Shown here: piece after piece, positions 8,036 to 16,686 of the stretch
Numbering within the stretch: the first letter of the stretch is position 1
Layout: every line of letters starts with the position of its first letter
DNA from: Rhodobacterales bacterium RIFCSPHIGHO2_02_FULL_62_130
GTDB lineage: Bacteria; Pseudomonadota; Alphaproteobacteria; Rhodobacterales; Rhodobacteraceae
NCBI GenBank assembly: GCA_001828855.1
Contig: MHZT01000006.1
Span: 186,001 to 250,000, forward strand
Direction: 5' to 3'
DNA: 64,000 bases
Notes under the pieces: model-generated
Seen by the model: the letters and a program-made list of their open reading frames with translations, nothing else
What the model was told of the DNA's origin: nothing
Databases searched by the model: none
Made by a program: the position numbers and the translations under genes

Positions 8036-9139
8036 TTACCCCAGCGCCTTGTTTATCGCAGCCCAGAGTGGCTCCACCGGCTCCAGCCCCACCGACAGGC
8101 GGATAAAGCCATCCGCCACCTTGTCGCCCCAACGGATGCGGCGTTCCCCTGATGTATGGGTCGACCCGAAACTGGTGGCCTGCACGATATAGGGGCAGTT
8201 GGTCAGAAACGCCTCTGCTGCTGCCGCATCGGCCAGCTCAAAACCGATCAGAAAGCCGAAGCCCGCCATCTGCCGCCGCGCGATTTCATGCGACGGATCG
8301 CGCGCAAGCCCCGGATAGCGCAGGTTTTTCACGCGCGGATGCGCCGCCAGCCGTTCCGCCAGCACCCCCGCCGAGGCACACATCCGCTCCAGCCGCACCT
8401 CAAGCGTCTCGATGCCGCGATGCACCAGCCATGCCTCGAACGCCCCCGGCACCGCCCCCGACAGCCGCCGCCACGACCGCACGCGGTCCAGATAGGCGGC
8501 ATTGCGGCTGGCGACATGGCCGAACAGCACATCCGAATGGCCGGCAGGGGCCTTGGTGTCAGCCGCCACCACCACATCCGCCCCCAGATCCAGCGGGCGC
8601 TGCAACAGCGGTGTCATCGTGGTGTTGTCTACTGCCACAATCCCGCCCGCCGCATGAACGCGGCCTGCAATCAGCGCGATGTCGCAGACATCCAGACCGG
8701 GGTTAGAGGGCGTCTCGATCAGCACCACCGCCGCACCAGTGAAATCCGTGGTGGCGAAATCCTTCGTCGCCACCTCGACCACCTCGACCCCGTAGGGCTG
8801 CAGAATGTCCGAGGCCAGAATCCGGCTGACATAATAGCCATCCGAGGGCAGGATCAGCCGCTTTCCCGCCTGCAACCCCGCGATCAGCGCCGCCGAAATC
8901 GCCCCCATGCCGGACGGAAAGGCCACGCAGGGCGCGGCCTCCAATATCCCCAACTGCTCTTCCACCGCCTCCCATGTCGGCATGCCCGAGCGGCCATAGA
9001 CATGGGTAAGCCCTTCAATATCGGGAGTAAAATAGGTGGCCGAGGAGACGATTTCCGGCGCAATCGCGGCACTTGGGGCAAGCCCCTGCGCGCGGTGGTG
9101 CAGCAGATTGGCAAAGCGTTGCTGTGCGTCGTAGTCCAT
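8036..9139 (-). CDS. Transsulfuration-family PLP enzyme (cystathionine lyase-like)
   Basis: A 367-residue PLP-dependent enzyme of the Cys/Met metabolism family (cystathionine beta/gamma-lyase or synthase). The PLP lysine is expected at K196 in ADTKAPAGHSDV, the substrate-tyrosine region is HVYGRSGMPT and PLP contacts include the SGMGA loop (76-80) and VDNTT (170-174). The usual TTKYxxGHSD is altered to DTKAPAGHSD, so the exact reaction cannot be read from sequence. A hairpin at 9197-9219 separates it from the upstream operon, so it is probably transcribed on its own. Confidence 0.85.
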   Translation of the reverse strand: MDYDAQQRFANLLHHRAQGLAPSAAIAPEIVSSATYFTPDIEGLTHVYGRSGMPTWEAVEEQLGILEAAPCVAFPSGMGAISAALIAGLQAGKRLILPSDGYYVSRILASDILQPYGVEVVEVATKDFATTDFTGAAVVLIETPSNPGLDVCDIALIAGRVHAAGGIVAVDNTTMTPLLQRPLDLGADVVVAADTKAPAGHSDVLFGHVASRNAAYLDRVRSWRRLSGAVPGAFEAWLVHRGIETLEVRLERMCASAGVLAERLAAHPRVKNLRYPGLARDPSHEIARRQMAGFGFLIGFELADAAAAEAFLTNCPYIVQATSFGSTHTSGERRIRWGDKVADGFIRLSVGLEPVEPLWAAINKALG

Positions 9140-9196
9140 GGCGGCCTCCTGTGGGTTTGGGCAGATTGGCGGCAGGGCGCAGAAAATGCAAATGCA

Positions 9197-9219
9197 AAGG
9201 GGGCGACCAGCGCCCCCTT
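9197..9219 (-). terminator. Terminator of the methylated-amine operon
   Basis: AAGGGGGCG, loop, CGCCCCCTT is a perfect 9-bp stem. On the minus strand it follows the stop at 9246 and is followed by TTGCATTTGC. It ends the 19.1-9.2 kb operon before the PLP enzyme gene. Confidence 0.7.
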
Positions 9220-9245
9220 AACCTGTTGATTTCAGGCGGGCAGCG

Positions 9246-10145
9246 TCATTCCAGCCGCGCGGGAAACCCTTCGGCACGCAGGTCGGTTTTCAGCACATCT
9301 TCCAGCAGCTTGACGATCTGCGTCGATTGCGCCGCCCCGCCATAGGCCGCTTTGCCCTTCAGGAACGTTTGCGCCGTCAGCCCCGCAAGGTCCAGCGGCA
9401 CGCCGAATTCGCGGCCAAAGCCCATCGCAAAGCCAAGGTCTTTCAGCGCCAGATCCATCGTGAAGGCGATGTCGTAAGACCCGTTCAGGATCAACTGGCC
9501 TTCGGTTTCATGCACGAACGAGGTGCCGGACGAGGCCGTAATCGCCTCCCACGCGGTTTTCAGGTCAAGCCCGCCGCGTTTGGCCAGCATCAGGGCTTCG
9601 CCATCGGCAACCAGATGAATGAAGGCCAGCATATTGGTGATGACCTTGATCACCGCCGCCGACCCGAGCGGCCCCATGTGGAAAATCTTGTTGCCGATGG
9701 CCTGCAGGGCGGGTTTGTGCAGATCAAACAGCGCCTTGTCGCCGCCGACCAGCACGGTGATCTCGCCCCGCGCGGCCAGATGCACGCCACCCGTCACTGG
9801 GCTTTCCAGCAGGTTCACGCCCGACTCCGCCGCCAATCCGCCCAAGCGCACGATATCATCGCGGCCAAGGGTTGAATTCTCGATCCATGTCGAACCCGGT
9901 TTCAGGGTGGTCAGCACCTCGGCCAGAACCGCCTCGGACACCGCAGGCGAGGGCAGGCAGGTGAACACATGATCCACCTGCCCCGCCAGATCGGCGGCGG
10001 ATGTGGCAACAGTGGCCCCCATCGCGCGGTGACGGTCCGACAGCGCCGTATCGCGGTCAAAGACCACCACATCAAACCCGTCGCGGATCAGGCTTGCGGC
10101 AAGATGGCCGCCAAGGTTGCCCAGACCGATATAGCCGTATTTCAT
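9246..10145 (-). CDS. 3-hydroxyisobutyrate dehydrogenase-like NAD(P) oxidoreductase
   Basis: A 299-residue beta-hydroxyacid dehydrogenase. The N-terminal dinucleotide site is YIGLGNLGGHLA (about residues 4-15), the substrate-binding SPVTGGVHLA motif follows at about 120, and the likely catalytic lysine is in SAAVIKVITN (about 170). The family oxidises 3-hydroxy acids such as 3-hydroxyisobutyrate or tartronate semialdehyde. Its start overlaps the upstream aldehyde dehydrogenase stop by 4 bp, so it is the last gene of the operon that starts at 19.1 kb. It may act on the product of that pathway. Confidence 0.88.
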   Translation of the reverse strand: MKYGYIGLGNLGGHLAASLIRDGFDVVVFDRDTALSDRHRAMGATVATSAADLAGQVDHVFTCLPSPAVSEAVLAEVLTTLKPGSTWIENSTLGRDDIVRLGGLAAESGVNLLESPVTGGVHLAARGEITVLVGGDKALFDLHKPALQAIGNKIFHMGPLGSAAVIKVITNMLAFIHLVADGEALMLAKRGGLDLKTAWEAITASSGTSFVHETEGQLILNGSYDIAFTMDLALKDLGFAMGFGREFGVPLDLAGLTAQTFLKGKAAYGGAAQSTQIVKLLEDVLKTDLRAEGFPARLE

Positions 10146-11572
10146 GCGCCGTATCCCACTATGCCCTTGATTTCACAGAAATCGTGGATGCCCCAATCGG
10201 CATATTCGCGCCCGTTGCCGGACTGTTTGTAGCCACCGAACGGGGCGGAGGTATCCCAATCGGGATAGTTCAGGTTGACCGTGCCCGCGCGCAGACGGCG
10301 GGCCACGGGTTTCGCCTCTTCCACCGGACCCGCGATATAGGCGGCAAGGCCGTAAACCGTATCATTGGCCATGCGGATGGCGTCCTCGACCGTGTCATAG
10401 GGCAGGATCGCCAGCACAGGGCCGAAGATTTCTTCCTTGGAGATCGTCATCTCGTTCTGCACATCGCCAAAGATCGTGGGGCGCACGAACCAGCCACGGT
10501 TCAGCCCCGCAGGCCGCCCGACGCCACCCGTCACCAGCGTAGCACCTTCGTCAATCCCCGACTGGATCAGGCGCTGCACCTTCTCATACTGGGTTTTCGA
10601 GATCAGCGGCCCCATCGTGGTTTCCGACGACCGGGGATCGCCCACGGTGATCGCCTCGGCGGTTGCCTTGGCTACGGCCAAAGCCTGCGCCTGCTGGTCG
10701 CGCTGCACGAACATGCGGGTCGGCGCGTCACAGGACTGGCCAGTGTTCGACATGATCGCGTTCACGCCCGCCGCCACAGCCGCCTCAAGATCGGCAGAGG
10801 GCAGGATGATATTGGCCGATTTGCCGCCCAACTCCTGCGCCACACGCTTCACCGTGGGGGCCGCAGCAGCCGCCACAGCCGTTCCCGCGCGGGTCGATCC
10901 GGTAAAGGACACCATATCGACCGATGGATGCGACGACATCCGCGCCCCCACCTCCGGCCCCGTGCCGTTCACAAGGTTGAACACGCCCGCAGGCACGCCC
11001 GCCGCATGGCAGACTTCGGCAAACAGCACCCCCGACAGCGGCGCAATCTCGGACGGTTTCAGCACCATGGTGCAACCCGCGATAAGCGCCGGTGCCACCT
11101 TGCAGGCGATCTGGTTCATCGGCCAGTTCCACGGGGTAATCAGCGCGCAAACGCCGATCCCCTCATGCACGATCCGCGTGGTCCCGCGCGAGTATTCCCA
11201 AGCCATCTCTTCGGCGGCCTTGATGGTCGCCTCGATATGCACCTGCCCCGCCCAGGCCTGCGCGCCCCGCGCCCATTCAATCGGCGCGCCCATCTCGGTG
11301 GACATGGCCTGCGCGAAATCCTCGTAGCGGTCGTTGTAAACCTCAAGGATGCGCTTGACCAAGGCGATGCGGTCGGCAACCGGCCAGACAGTATAGGCGT
11401 CAAAAGCCGCCCGCGCGGCATCGATGGCCGCATCGATATCGGCTTGATTGCCCAACGCCACCTCGGCCACGATCTCTTCGGTCGCGGGGTTTTCGACGCC
11501 CATGCGGGCCGCCGAGTTCGGTTCAACCCATGCGCCGTTAATGTAGAATTTGGTAAGATTGGCAGAGATCAT
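10142..11572 (-). CDS. Aldehyde dehydrogenase family protein
   Basis: A 476-residue NAD(P)-dependent aldehyde dehydrogenase. The catalytic cysteine is in NTGQSCDAPTRM, the general-base glutamate in ELGGKSANI and the cofactor region in PWNWPMNQ and GSTRAG. These match the broad betaine-aldehyde/semialdehyde dehydrogenase group. It lies 7 bp downstream of the MttB-family gene and overlaps the following dehydrogenase by ATGA. A plausible role is oxidation of an aldehyde released during demethylation, such as formaldehyde or a semialdehyde, but this is inferred only from context. Confidence 0.92.
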   Translation of the reverse strand: MISANLTKFYINGAWVEPNSAARMGVENPATEEIVAEVALGNQADIDAAIDAARAAFDAYTVWPVADRIALVKRILEVYNDRYEDFAQAMSTEMGAPIEWARGAQAWAGQVHIEATIKAAEEMAWEYSRGTTRIVHEGIGVCALITPWNWPMNQIACKVAPALIAGCTMVLKPSEIAPLSGVLFAEVCHAAGVPAGVFNLVNGTGPEVGARMSSHPSVDMVSFTGSTRAGTAVAAAAAPTVKRVAQELGGKSANIILPSADLEAAVAAGVNAIMSNTGQSCDAPTRMFVQRDQQAQALAVAKATAEAITVGDPRSSETTMGPLISKTQYEKVQRLIQSGIDEGATLVTGGVGRPAGLNRGWFVRPTIFGDVQNEMTISKEEIFGPVLAILPYDTVEDAIRMANDTVYGLAAYIAGPVEEAKPVARRLRAGTVNLNYPDWDTSAPFGGYKQSGNGREYADWGIHDFCEIKGIVGYGA

Positions 11573-11579
11573 GACAGGC

Positions 11580-13148
11580 TCACTTGAAATAGATGTTGTA
11601 TTTCGCGCGGATAGCCGCGTCGATCTGCGGGTCGATCACGTTGCCCGCCTTGGCAAGGATCGCGTTCTTGCGTGCAATCGCGGTGTCCAGCAGCAAGGGC
11701 TTTCCGGCCTCGTTCCACTCTTTCGGCGACATGCGGTTGCCAACAGCGGGATAGATGTATTCAGTCTGCATCAGCTTCAGCGTCTGGTCAGAGCCAAGGT
11801 AATGCCCCGGCCCGCCAAGGCAAACCTCTTTCATCGCCTCGATGCTGGTCGAATCCGGCGTCACATCAATCCCCCGCACCAGACGCATCGCCTGCCCCAG
11901 CAGGTCATCGCCCAGAACAAGGCTTTCAAGGCAGAAGCCCAGCAGCGAGGCATGCATCCCCACCGCCTCGTAGCACATGTTCAGACCCGCAAGGCCGGCG
12001 AGAGAGTTGGTAATCCCCTGCTCCCATCCCGCCTGCATGTCGGGCAGCTTGCTGTCGGAAATGCCCGAGGCAGCCCCCCCCGGAAGGTCATAGAACCGGT
12101 GCATCTGCGCGCAACCGGCGGTCAGCAGCGCCTGTTCGGCAGAGCCGCCCGACATCGCCCCCGTCCGTAGGTCCGACACGAAAGGCCAAGTCCCGAAGAT
12201 GCAAGGCGCGCCCTTCTTGATGGCATTGGCATAGACCACACCCGCCAGACATTCCGCCACCGCCTGCACAATCGTCAGCGCAATCGGCGCCGGAGAGGTC
12301 GCCCCCGCCTGCCCCGCCGACAGCAGCAGCATCGGCATCCCGCGCCGGATGCAATCTTCCATCGTGATGCAGGATTCCTCGGCAAACTTCATCGGAGGAA
12401 CCACAAAACAGTTGGAGTTCGACACGAAAGGCCGCTCCAGCCATTTCTCCTCGCCCCCCGCCACGGTGTAGATCATGTCGAAACAGTCCGCGACATGGGA
12501 CGGATCGCTAAAGGACGTCCCCACATGCTTTTTCGTGCCAGCAAGGCAGCCGTAAAGCGTGTTCAGGTCCATTTCCTTGTTATCGACCACATCGCGGCAG
12601 ACCATGGTGCGCTGGTAGAAGTGGATGTTGTCCAGATTGTCCACCAAGCGCGCCGCATCATACAGGTCCTGCGCGGTGGACTCGCGATACTCCAGCGTGA
12701 TCGGATCGACGATATGCACCGCTGCCCCCGCCGTGCCGTAATGCACATTGGTGCCAGACAGATGCAGGTCATGCTTGGGATCGCGCGCATGCAGCGTGAT
12801 GTTGCGCGCGGCCACCGCCAGCATATCCTCAACCAAAGCGCGCGGGAAACGGATGCGCCCGTCATCGCCCTGAATGGCCCCGGCTTCCGTCAAAATCTTC
12901 ACACCAGACGGCGGAGCCTGCGACAGCCCGATCTGCTCCAGCGCCTGCAAGGCGGATTCGTGGATCTGCGCGATACCGGCCTCGGTCAGAGGTTTATACT
13001 GCCCCCCCGCCATGCCGCCCCGCACGGGCCTCACATCATCCGCCAAAGGTGCCGAGCGCAGCGCTACCCGCGCCTGCCGCCCGCCAGCCCGACCACTCCG
13101 CGCGCGTGCCGGTTCGCAGATTTCGCCCACAGCATCCAGATCGCTCAT
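11580..13148 (-). CDS. Trimethylamine methyltransferase (MttB) superfamily protein, non-pyrrolysine
   Basis: A 522-residue protein of the MttB superfamily. Recognisable stretches are GGMAGGQYKPLTEAGI near the N-terminus, GTAGAAVHIVDP, the LVDNLDNIHFYQRTMV segment, and the C-terminal YLGSDQTLKLMQTEYIYP. No in-frame amber codon interrupts it, so it is of the pyrrolysine-free type. Characterised members of that type demethylate quaternary amines such as glycine betaine and pass the methyl to a corrinoid protein. No corrinoid protein or RamA-like activator is encoded nearby, so its acceptor is unclear. It sits between DMGDH-type oxidoreductases and an aldehyde dehydrogenase. Confidence 0.9.
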   Translation of the reverse strand: MSDLDAVGEICEPARARSGRAGGRQARVALRSAPLADDVRPVRGGMAGGQYKPLTEAGIAQIHESALQALEQIGLSQAPPSGVKILTEAGAIQGDDGRIRFPRALVEDMLAVAARNITLHARDPKHDLHLSGTNVHYGTAGAAVHIVDPITLEYRESTAQDLYDAARLVDNLDNIHFYQRTMVCRDVVDNKEMDLNTLYGCLAGTKKHVGTSFSDPSHVADCFDMIYTVAGGEEKWLERPFVSNSNCFVVPPMKFAEESCITMEDCIRRGMPMLLLSAGQAGATSPAPIALTIVQAVAECLAGVVYANAIKKGAPCIFGTWPFVSDLRTGAMSGGSAEQALLTAGCAQMHRFYDLPGGAASGISDSKLPDMQAGWEQGITNSLAGLAGLNMCYEAVGMHASLLGFCLESLVLGDDLLGQAMRLVRGIDVTPDSTSIEAMKEVCLGGPGHYLGSDQTLKLMQTEYIYPAVGNRMSPKEWNEAGKPLLLDTAIARKNAILAKAGNVIDPQIDAAIRAKYNIYFK

Positions 13149-13159
13149 CTTCCCACCAC

Positions 13160-13209
13160 TTTCATCTGTTCATAAATATCCCGGGGTCCGGGGCAGCGCC
13201 CCGGGACGC
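13160..13209 (-). repeat. Family A intergenic element between operon genes
   Basis: TTTCATCTGTTCATAAATAT followed by a GC hairpin (TCCGGGGC, AGC, GCCCCGGGA). It fills the 62-bp gap between the second DMGDH-type gene and the MttB-type gene. If it terminates transcription it would split or attenuate this operon. Confidence 0.65.
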
Positions 13210-13210
13210 G

Positions 13211-15655
13211 TCAGCCGCGCACCCGTTCGGATTTCGGATCATGCATGGCCACAAGGCTGGCCACGGCCTCATGCCGCACCCCCGCCACTTCGATTTCGTA
13301 GCGGCTGCCAAGAATATCGGCATCCGTCTGCCCCTTGCAGGGCACATAGCCAAGCCCCACCGCCCCGCCAAGGAAGTGGCCATAGTTGCCAGATGTCACC
13401 GGCCCGACGATCTTGCCGTCGCGCACCACCGCCTCGTTGTGGAACAGCAGCGGTTCGGGATCGGTCAGACGGAACTGCACCAGCTTGCGTGCGACACCTT
13501 CAGACTCGCGACGCAGCACGGCATCGCGCCCGATATAGGCGGCTTTCTTGCGGCTGGCGGTAAAGCCAAGCCCAGCCTCCAGCACGTGATCCTCGTCGGT
13601 GATGTCATGGCCCCAGTGGCGATAGGCTTTCTCGATCCGGCATGAATCCAGCGTGTGCAGCCCGCACAGCTTCAGCCCCAGATCGGCCCCCGCCTCTTCC
13701 AACGCCTCGAAGGCATGCGCGGTTTGGTCCGAGGGCAAGTAAAGCTCCCACCCCAATTCGCCCACATAAGTCACCCGATGCGCGCGGCCCAGACCCATAC
13801 CGATCTCGATTTCCCGCGCCGTGCCAAAAGGGTGCGCGGTGTTGGAGAAATCCGCAGGTGAGACCCGCTGCATCAGCTCGCGCGCCTTCGGCCCCATCAC
13901 GCACAGCACCGATTCCGCCGCCGTCATATCGGTGATAACGGCAAAATCATCCCCGACATGCGCCCGCATCCACGCCAGATTGCGCTGCAACGTCGCCCCC
14001 GGCACTACGGCCAGATAAGCGGTTTCCGACAGACGGGTGACGGTCAGATCCGCCTCGATCCCGCCCTTTTCGTTCAGGAACATGGTGTAGACAATCTTGC
14101 CCGCCGCCACATCCATCTCGGCCGAACAGATGCGGTTCATAAAGGCGCAAGCGTCCCGCCCCTCGATGCGGATTTTCCCGAACGAGGTCATGTCGAAAAA
14201 GCCGACACCGTTCCGAACCGCCATATGCTCGGCCTTCTGGTTGTCGAACCAGTTCTGCCGTTTCCAGCTATAGCGGTATTCGCGCTCTTGCCCTTCATTG
14301 GCGAACCAGTTGGCGCGCTCCCAGCCCGCCACCTCGCCAAAGACCGCACCGCGCGCCTTCAGATGTTCATGCAGCGGTGTGCGCCGAACGCCACGGCTGG
14401 TTTCGACCTGCAGGTAGGGGAAATGGTCGGCATAAAGCAGACCCAGCGTTTCCGTCACGCGCTCCTTCAGATATTTGCGGTTCTTCTGGAAGGGCTGGGC
14501 GCGGCGGATATCCACCTCCCACAGATCGAACGGAGCCTCGCCCTCGACGATCCAATGCGCCAGCGCCATGCCCGCCCCGCCCGATCCGGCAATCCCGACC
14601 GAGTTATAGCCCGCCGCCACCCAATAGCCGCCCAGTTCCGGCGCCTCGCCCAGATAATAGCGGTCATCGGGGGTGAAGGATTCCGGCCCGTTGAAGAAGG
14701 TATGGATGCCAGAGGTCTGGAACAGCGGCATCCGGTTCATCGCGTTTTCAAGGATGGGCATGAAGTGATCCCAATCCTCGGGCAGCGTGTCGAACATGAA
14801 ATCCTCGCGGATGCCGTTCATCCCCCACGGCTTTGCCTTGGGTTCAAACGCGCCGATCATCATCTTGCCTGCGTCGGATTTGTAATAGGCGCACTCATCC
14901 GGAACCCGCAGCACGGGCAAATGGCCAAGCCCCTGAACCGGCTCGGTAATCAGATAGAAATGCTCGCAAGCGTGCAGCGGCAGCGTGACGCCAGACTGCT
15001 CGGCCAGATCACGCCCCCACATGCCGCCGCAGTTCACCACCACATCCGCCGCGATATGCCCCGCCTCGCCATTGGCATAGACATAATCCACGCCGGTGAC
15101 GCGGCCATTGGCCTTGGTCACGCCCGTGACCTTTGTGTGTTCGAAAATCTGCGCGCCGCGCATCCGCGCGCCCTTGGCCAGCGCCATCGCGATATTCGCG
15201 GGATCGCATTGCCCGTCCAGAGGCAGATGCACCGCCCCCACCACATCGCCCACATTCAGATGCGGATACATCGCCTTGACCTCCGAAGGCGAAATCTCGG
15301 ACACATCCACGTCGAAAATCCGCGCAACCGTGGCTTGGCGCAGCAATTCCTCGTGCCGCGCTTCGGTCAGCGCGACCGAGATGCTGCCCACCTGCCGCAT
15401 CCCCGTTTCAACGCCCGTCTCGGCGGCCAGCTTCACGTAAAGATCGGCAGAGTACTTCGCCAGACGGGTCATATTGGCGCTGCCCCGCAACTGCCCGATC
15501 AGCCCCGCCGCATGCCATGTGGTGCCGGAGGTCAACTGCTTGCGCTCCAGCAACACCACATCCGTCCAGCCCATCTTTGCCAGATGATAGGCCACCGAAC
15601 AGCCAGAGACGCCCCCACCGATAACAACTGCGCGGGCTTTTGCGGGAATGGTCAT
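13211..15655 (-). CDS. FAD-dependent dimethylglycine/sarcosine dehydrogenase-type fusion (DAO + GcvT), copy 2
   Basis: An 814-residue two-domain enzyme. The N-terminal DAO-type FAD domain opens with VVIGGGVSGCSVAYHLAKMG, and the SGTTWHAAGL motif carries the histidine that binds FAD covalently in dimethylglycine and sarcosine dehydrogenases. The C-terminal half (from about residue 430) is GcvT-like, with EVAGWERANWF and YVGELGWELY, which binds tetrahydrofolate and takes up the formaldehyde unit. Known relatives oxidatively demethylate N-methylated glycines. The start overlaps the upstream alcohol-dehydrogenase-like stop by 4 bp. A second, divergent copy lies two genes upstream. Confidence 0.92.
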   Translation of the reverse strand: MTIPAKARAVVIGGGVSGCSVAYHLAKMGWTDVVLLERKQLTSGTTWHAAGLIGQLRGSANMTRLAKYSADLYVKLAAETGVETGMRQVGSISVALTEARHEELLRQATVARIFDVDVSEISPSEVKAMYPHLNVGDVVGAVHLPLDGQCDPANIAMALAKGARMRGAQIFEHTKVTGVTKANGRVTGVDYVYANGEAGHIAADVVVNCGGMWGRDLAEQSGVTLPLHACEHFYLITEPVQGLGHLPVLRVPDECAYYKSDAGKMMIGAFEPKAKPWGMNGIREDFMFDTLPEDWDHFMPILENAMNRMPLFQTSGIHTFFNGPESFTPDDRYYLGEAPELGGYWVAAGYNSVGIAGSGGAGMALAHWIVEGEAPFDLWEVDIRRAQPFQKNRKYLKERVTETLGLLYADHFPYLQVETSRGVRRTPLHEHLKARGAVFGEVAGWERANWFANEGQEREYRYSWKRQNWFDNQKAEHMAVRNGVGFFDMTSFGKIRIEGRDACAFMNRICSAEMDVAAGKIVYTMFLNEKGGIEADLTVTRLSETAYLAVVPGATLQRNLAWMRAHVGDDFAVITDMTAAESVLCVMGPKARELMQRVSPADFSNTAHPFGTAREIEIGMGLGRAHRVTYVGELGWELYLPSDQTAHAFEALEEAGADLGLKLCGLHTLDSCRIEKAYRHWGHDITDEDHVLEAGLGFTASRKKAAYIGRDAVLRRESEGVARKLVQFRLTDPEPLLFHNEAVVRDGKIVGPVTSGNYGHFLGGAVGLGYVPCKGQTDADILGSRYEIEVAGVRHEAVASLVAMHDPKSERVRG

Positions 15656-16686
15656 GCCTTGGACTCCGTAGGGATCAATACCAGTTTGCCGGGGAAGCGC
15701 CCCGCCGCCAGATCGTCTTGCGCCCGCGCGATGTCGCGCATGGGGTAGGTCTGCGAGACGACGGGCCGGATCTGGCCCTTGTTGATGATGGTAACCAACC
15801 CCGCAAAAACCTCGCGCGGCTGATGGGTGGCACCATAAATGGTAATATCGTTCAGATAGACGCGACGCAGATCGCCCCGCACCATCGGCCCCGCCACAGC
15901 GCCACTGGTGGCATAGCGCCCGCCCGGTCGCAGCGCGTCCAGCCGGTCTTGCCAGCCGTCGCCGCCAACCACGTCGATCACCACATCAAAGGATTTCGCA
16001 GGCGGCGTGCCATCGCGGGCCAGCACCGCCACATTCATCGCGCGCAGCGGTGCGGATTTCGACAGGCTGCATTGCCCCGTCACCTCGGCTCCGCGCACCA
16101 GCGCCAGTTGCACCGCCGCCAGCCCCACTCCGCCCGTGGCCCCCGTGACCAGCACCCGCTCCCCCACCGCCACATTGGCGCGGGTCAGCAGGTTATGCGC
16201 CGTGCCATAGGCGCAAGGCATCGCGCCGATCTCGATATCCGACAGCGGCGAGGCCGAGACATCATGCAGGTGCTGCGCCTTCACAAGGCAGTATTGCGCG
16301 AAGGCCCCGTCAAACTCGGACCCGATCGAGACAAAGGCGATGGGGTTTTCCGCCGTCGGCTCGTGCTGGTTGGTGGGACAGATCACCCGCGCGCCAAGGT
16401 CAATCCCCGTGACGTCCGCCCCCAAGGCCACGATGCGCCCGCAGAGGTCCGAACCTTGCACGCGTGGGAATTTCATCGCCCCCGCCCAGCCCGCTGCGCG
16501 CCCCTCGCCATACCAGCCGGTGCGGGTGTTGATGTCGGTCATGTTCACCCCCGCCGCCAGCACGCGCACCAGCACCTCGCCCGATTGCGGGCGCGGCACC
16601 GGCAGATCATCGCGCCAGACCAGCGCCTCTGGTCCGCCGTGGCGGGTCAATTGCACCCCCGACATGCTGCGCGGGACCGGGGTCAT
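15652..16686 (-). CDS. Zinc-type alcohol dehydrogenase/quinone oxidoreductase-like protein
   Basis: A 344-residue MDR-superfamily oxidoreductase. The GroES-like domain is at the N-terminus and the Rossmann domain has VLVTGATGGVGLAAVQLA. The classical structural-zinc cysteine cluster is absent, so it is closer to the quinone oxidoreductase branch. I chose the ATG at 16686 (MTPVPRSMSG) because it gives an ATGA overlap with the upstream gene, as at other junctions in this operon. An ATG 30 bp further upstream would lie inside that gene. The substrate is unknown. Confidence 0.87.
   Translation of the reverse strand: MTPVPRSMSGVQLTRHGGPEALVWRDDLPVPRPQSGEVLVRVLAAGVNMTDINTRTGWYGEGRAAGWAGAMKFPRVQGSDLCGRIVALGADVTGIDLGARVICPTNQHEPTAENPIAFVSIGSEFDGAFAQYCLVKAQHLHDVSASPLSDIEIGAMPCAYGTAHNLLTRANVAVGERVLVTGATGGVGLAAVQLALVRGAEVTGQCSLSKSAPLRAMNVAVLARDGTPPAKSFDVVIDVVGGDGWQDRLDALRPGGRYATSGAVAGPMVRGDLRRVYLNDITIYGATHQPREVFAGLVTIINKGQIRPVVSQTYPMRDIARAQDDLAAGRFPGKLVLIPTESKA

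Noticed and set aside
11580-13148. Pyrrolysine-containing MttB
   Set aside because: The 522-residue frame has no internal amber codon, so no pyrrolysine would be inserted.
13958-15748. Long plus-strand reading frame of about 596 codons
   Set aside because: It is antisense to the DMGDH-type gene, rich in arginine, histidine and glutamine, and shows no domain; an artefact of GC-rich codon structure.
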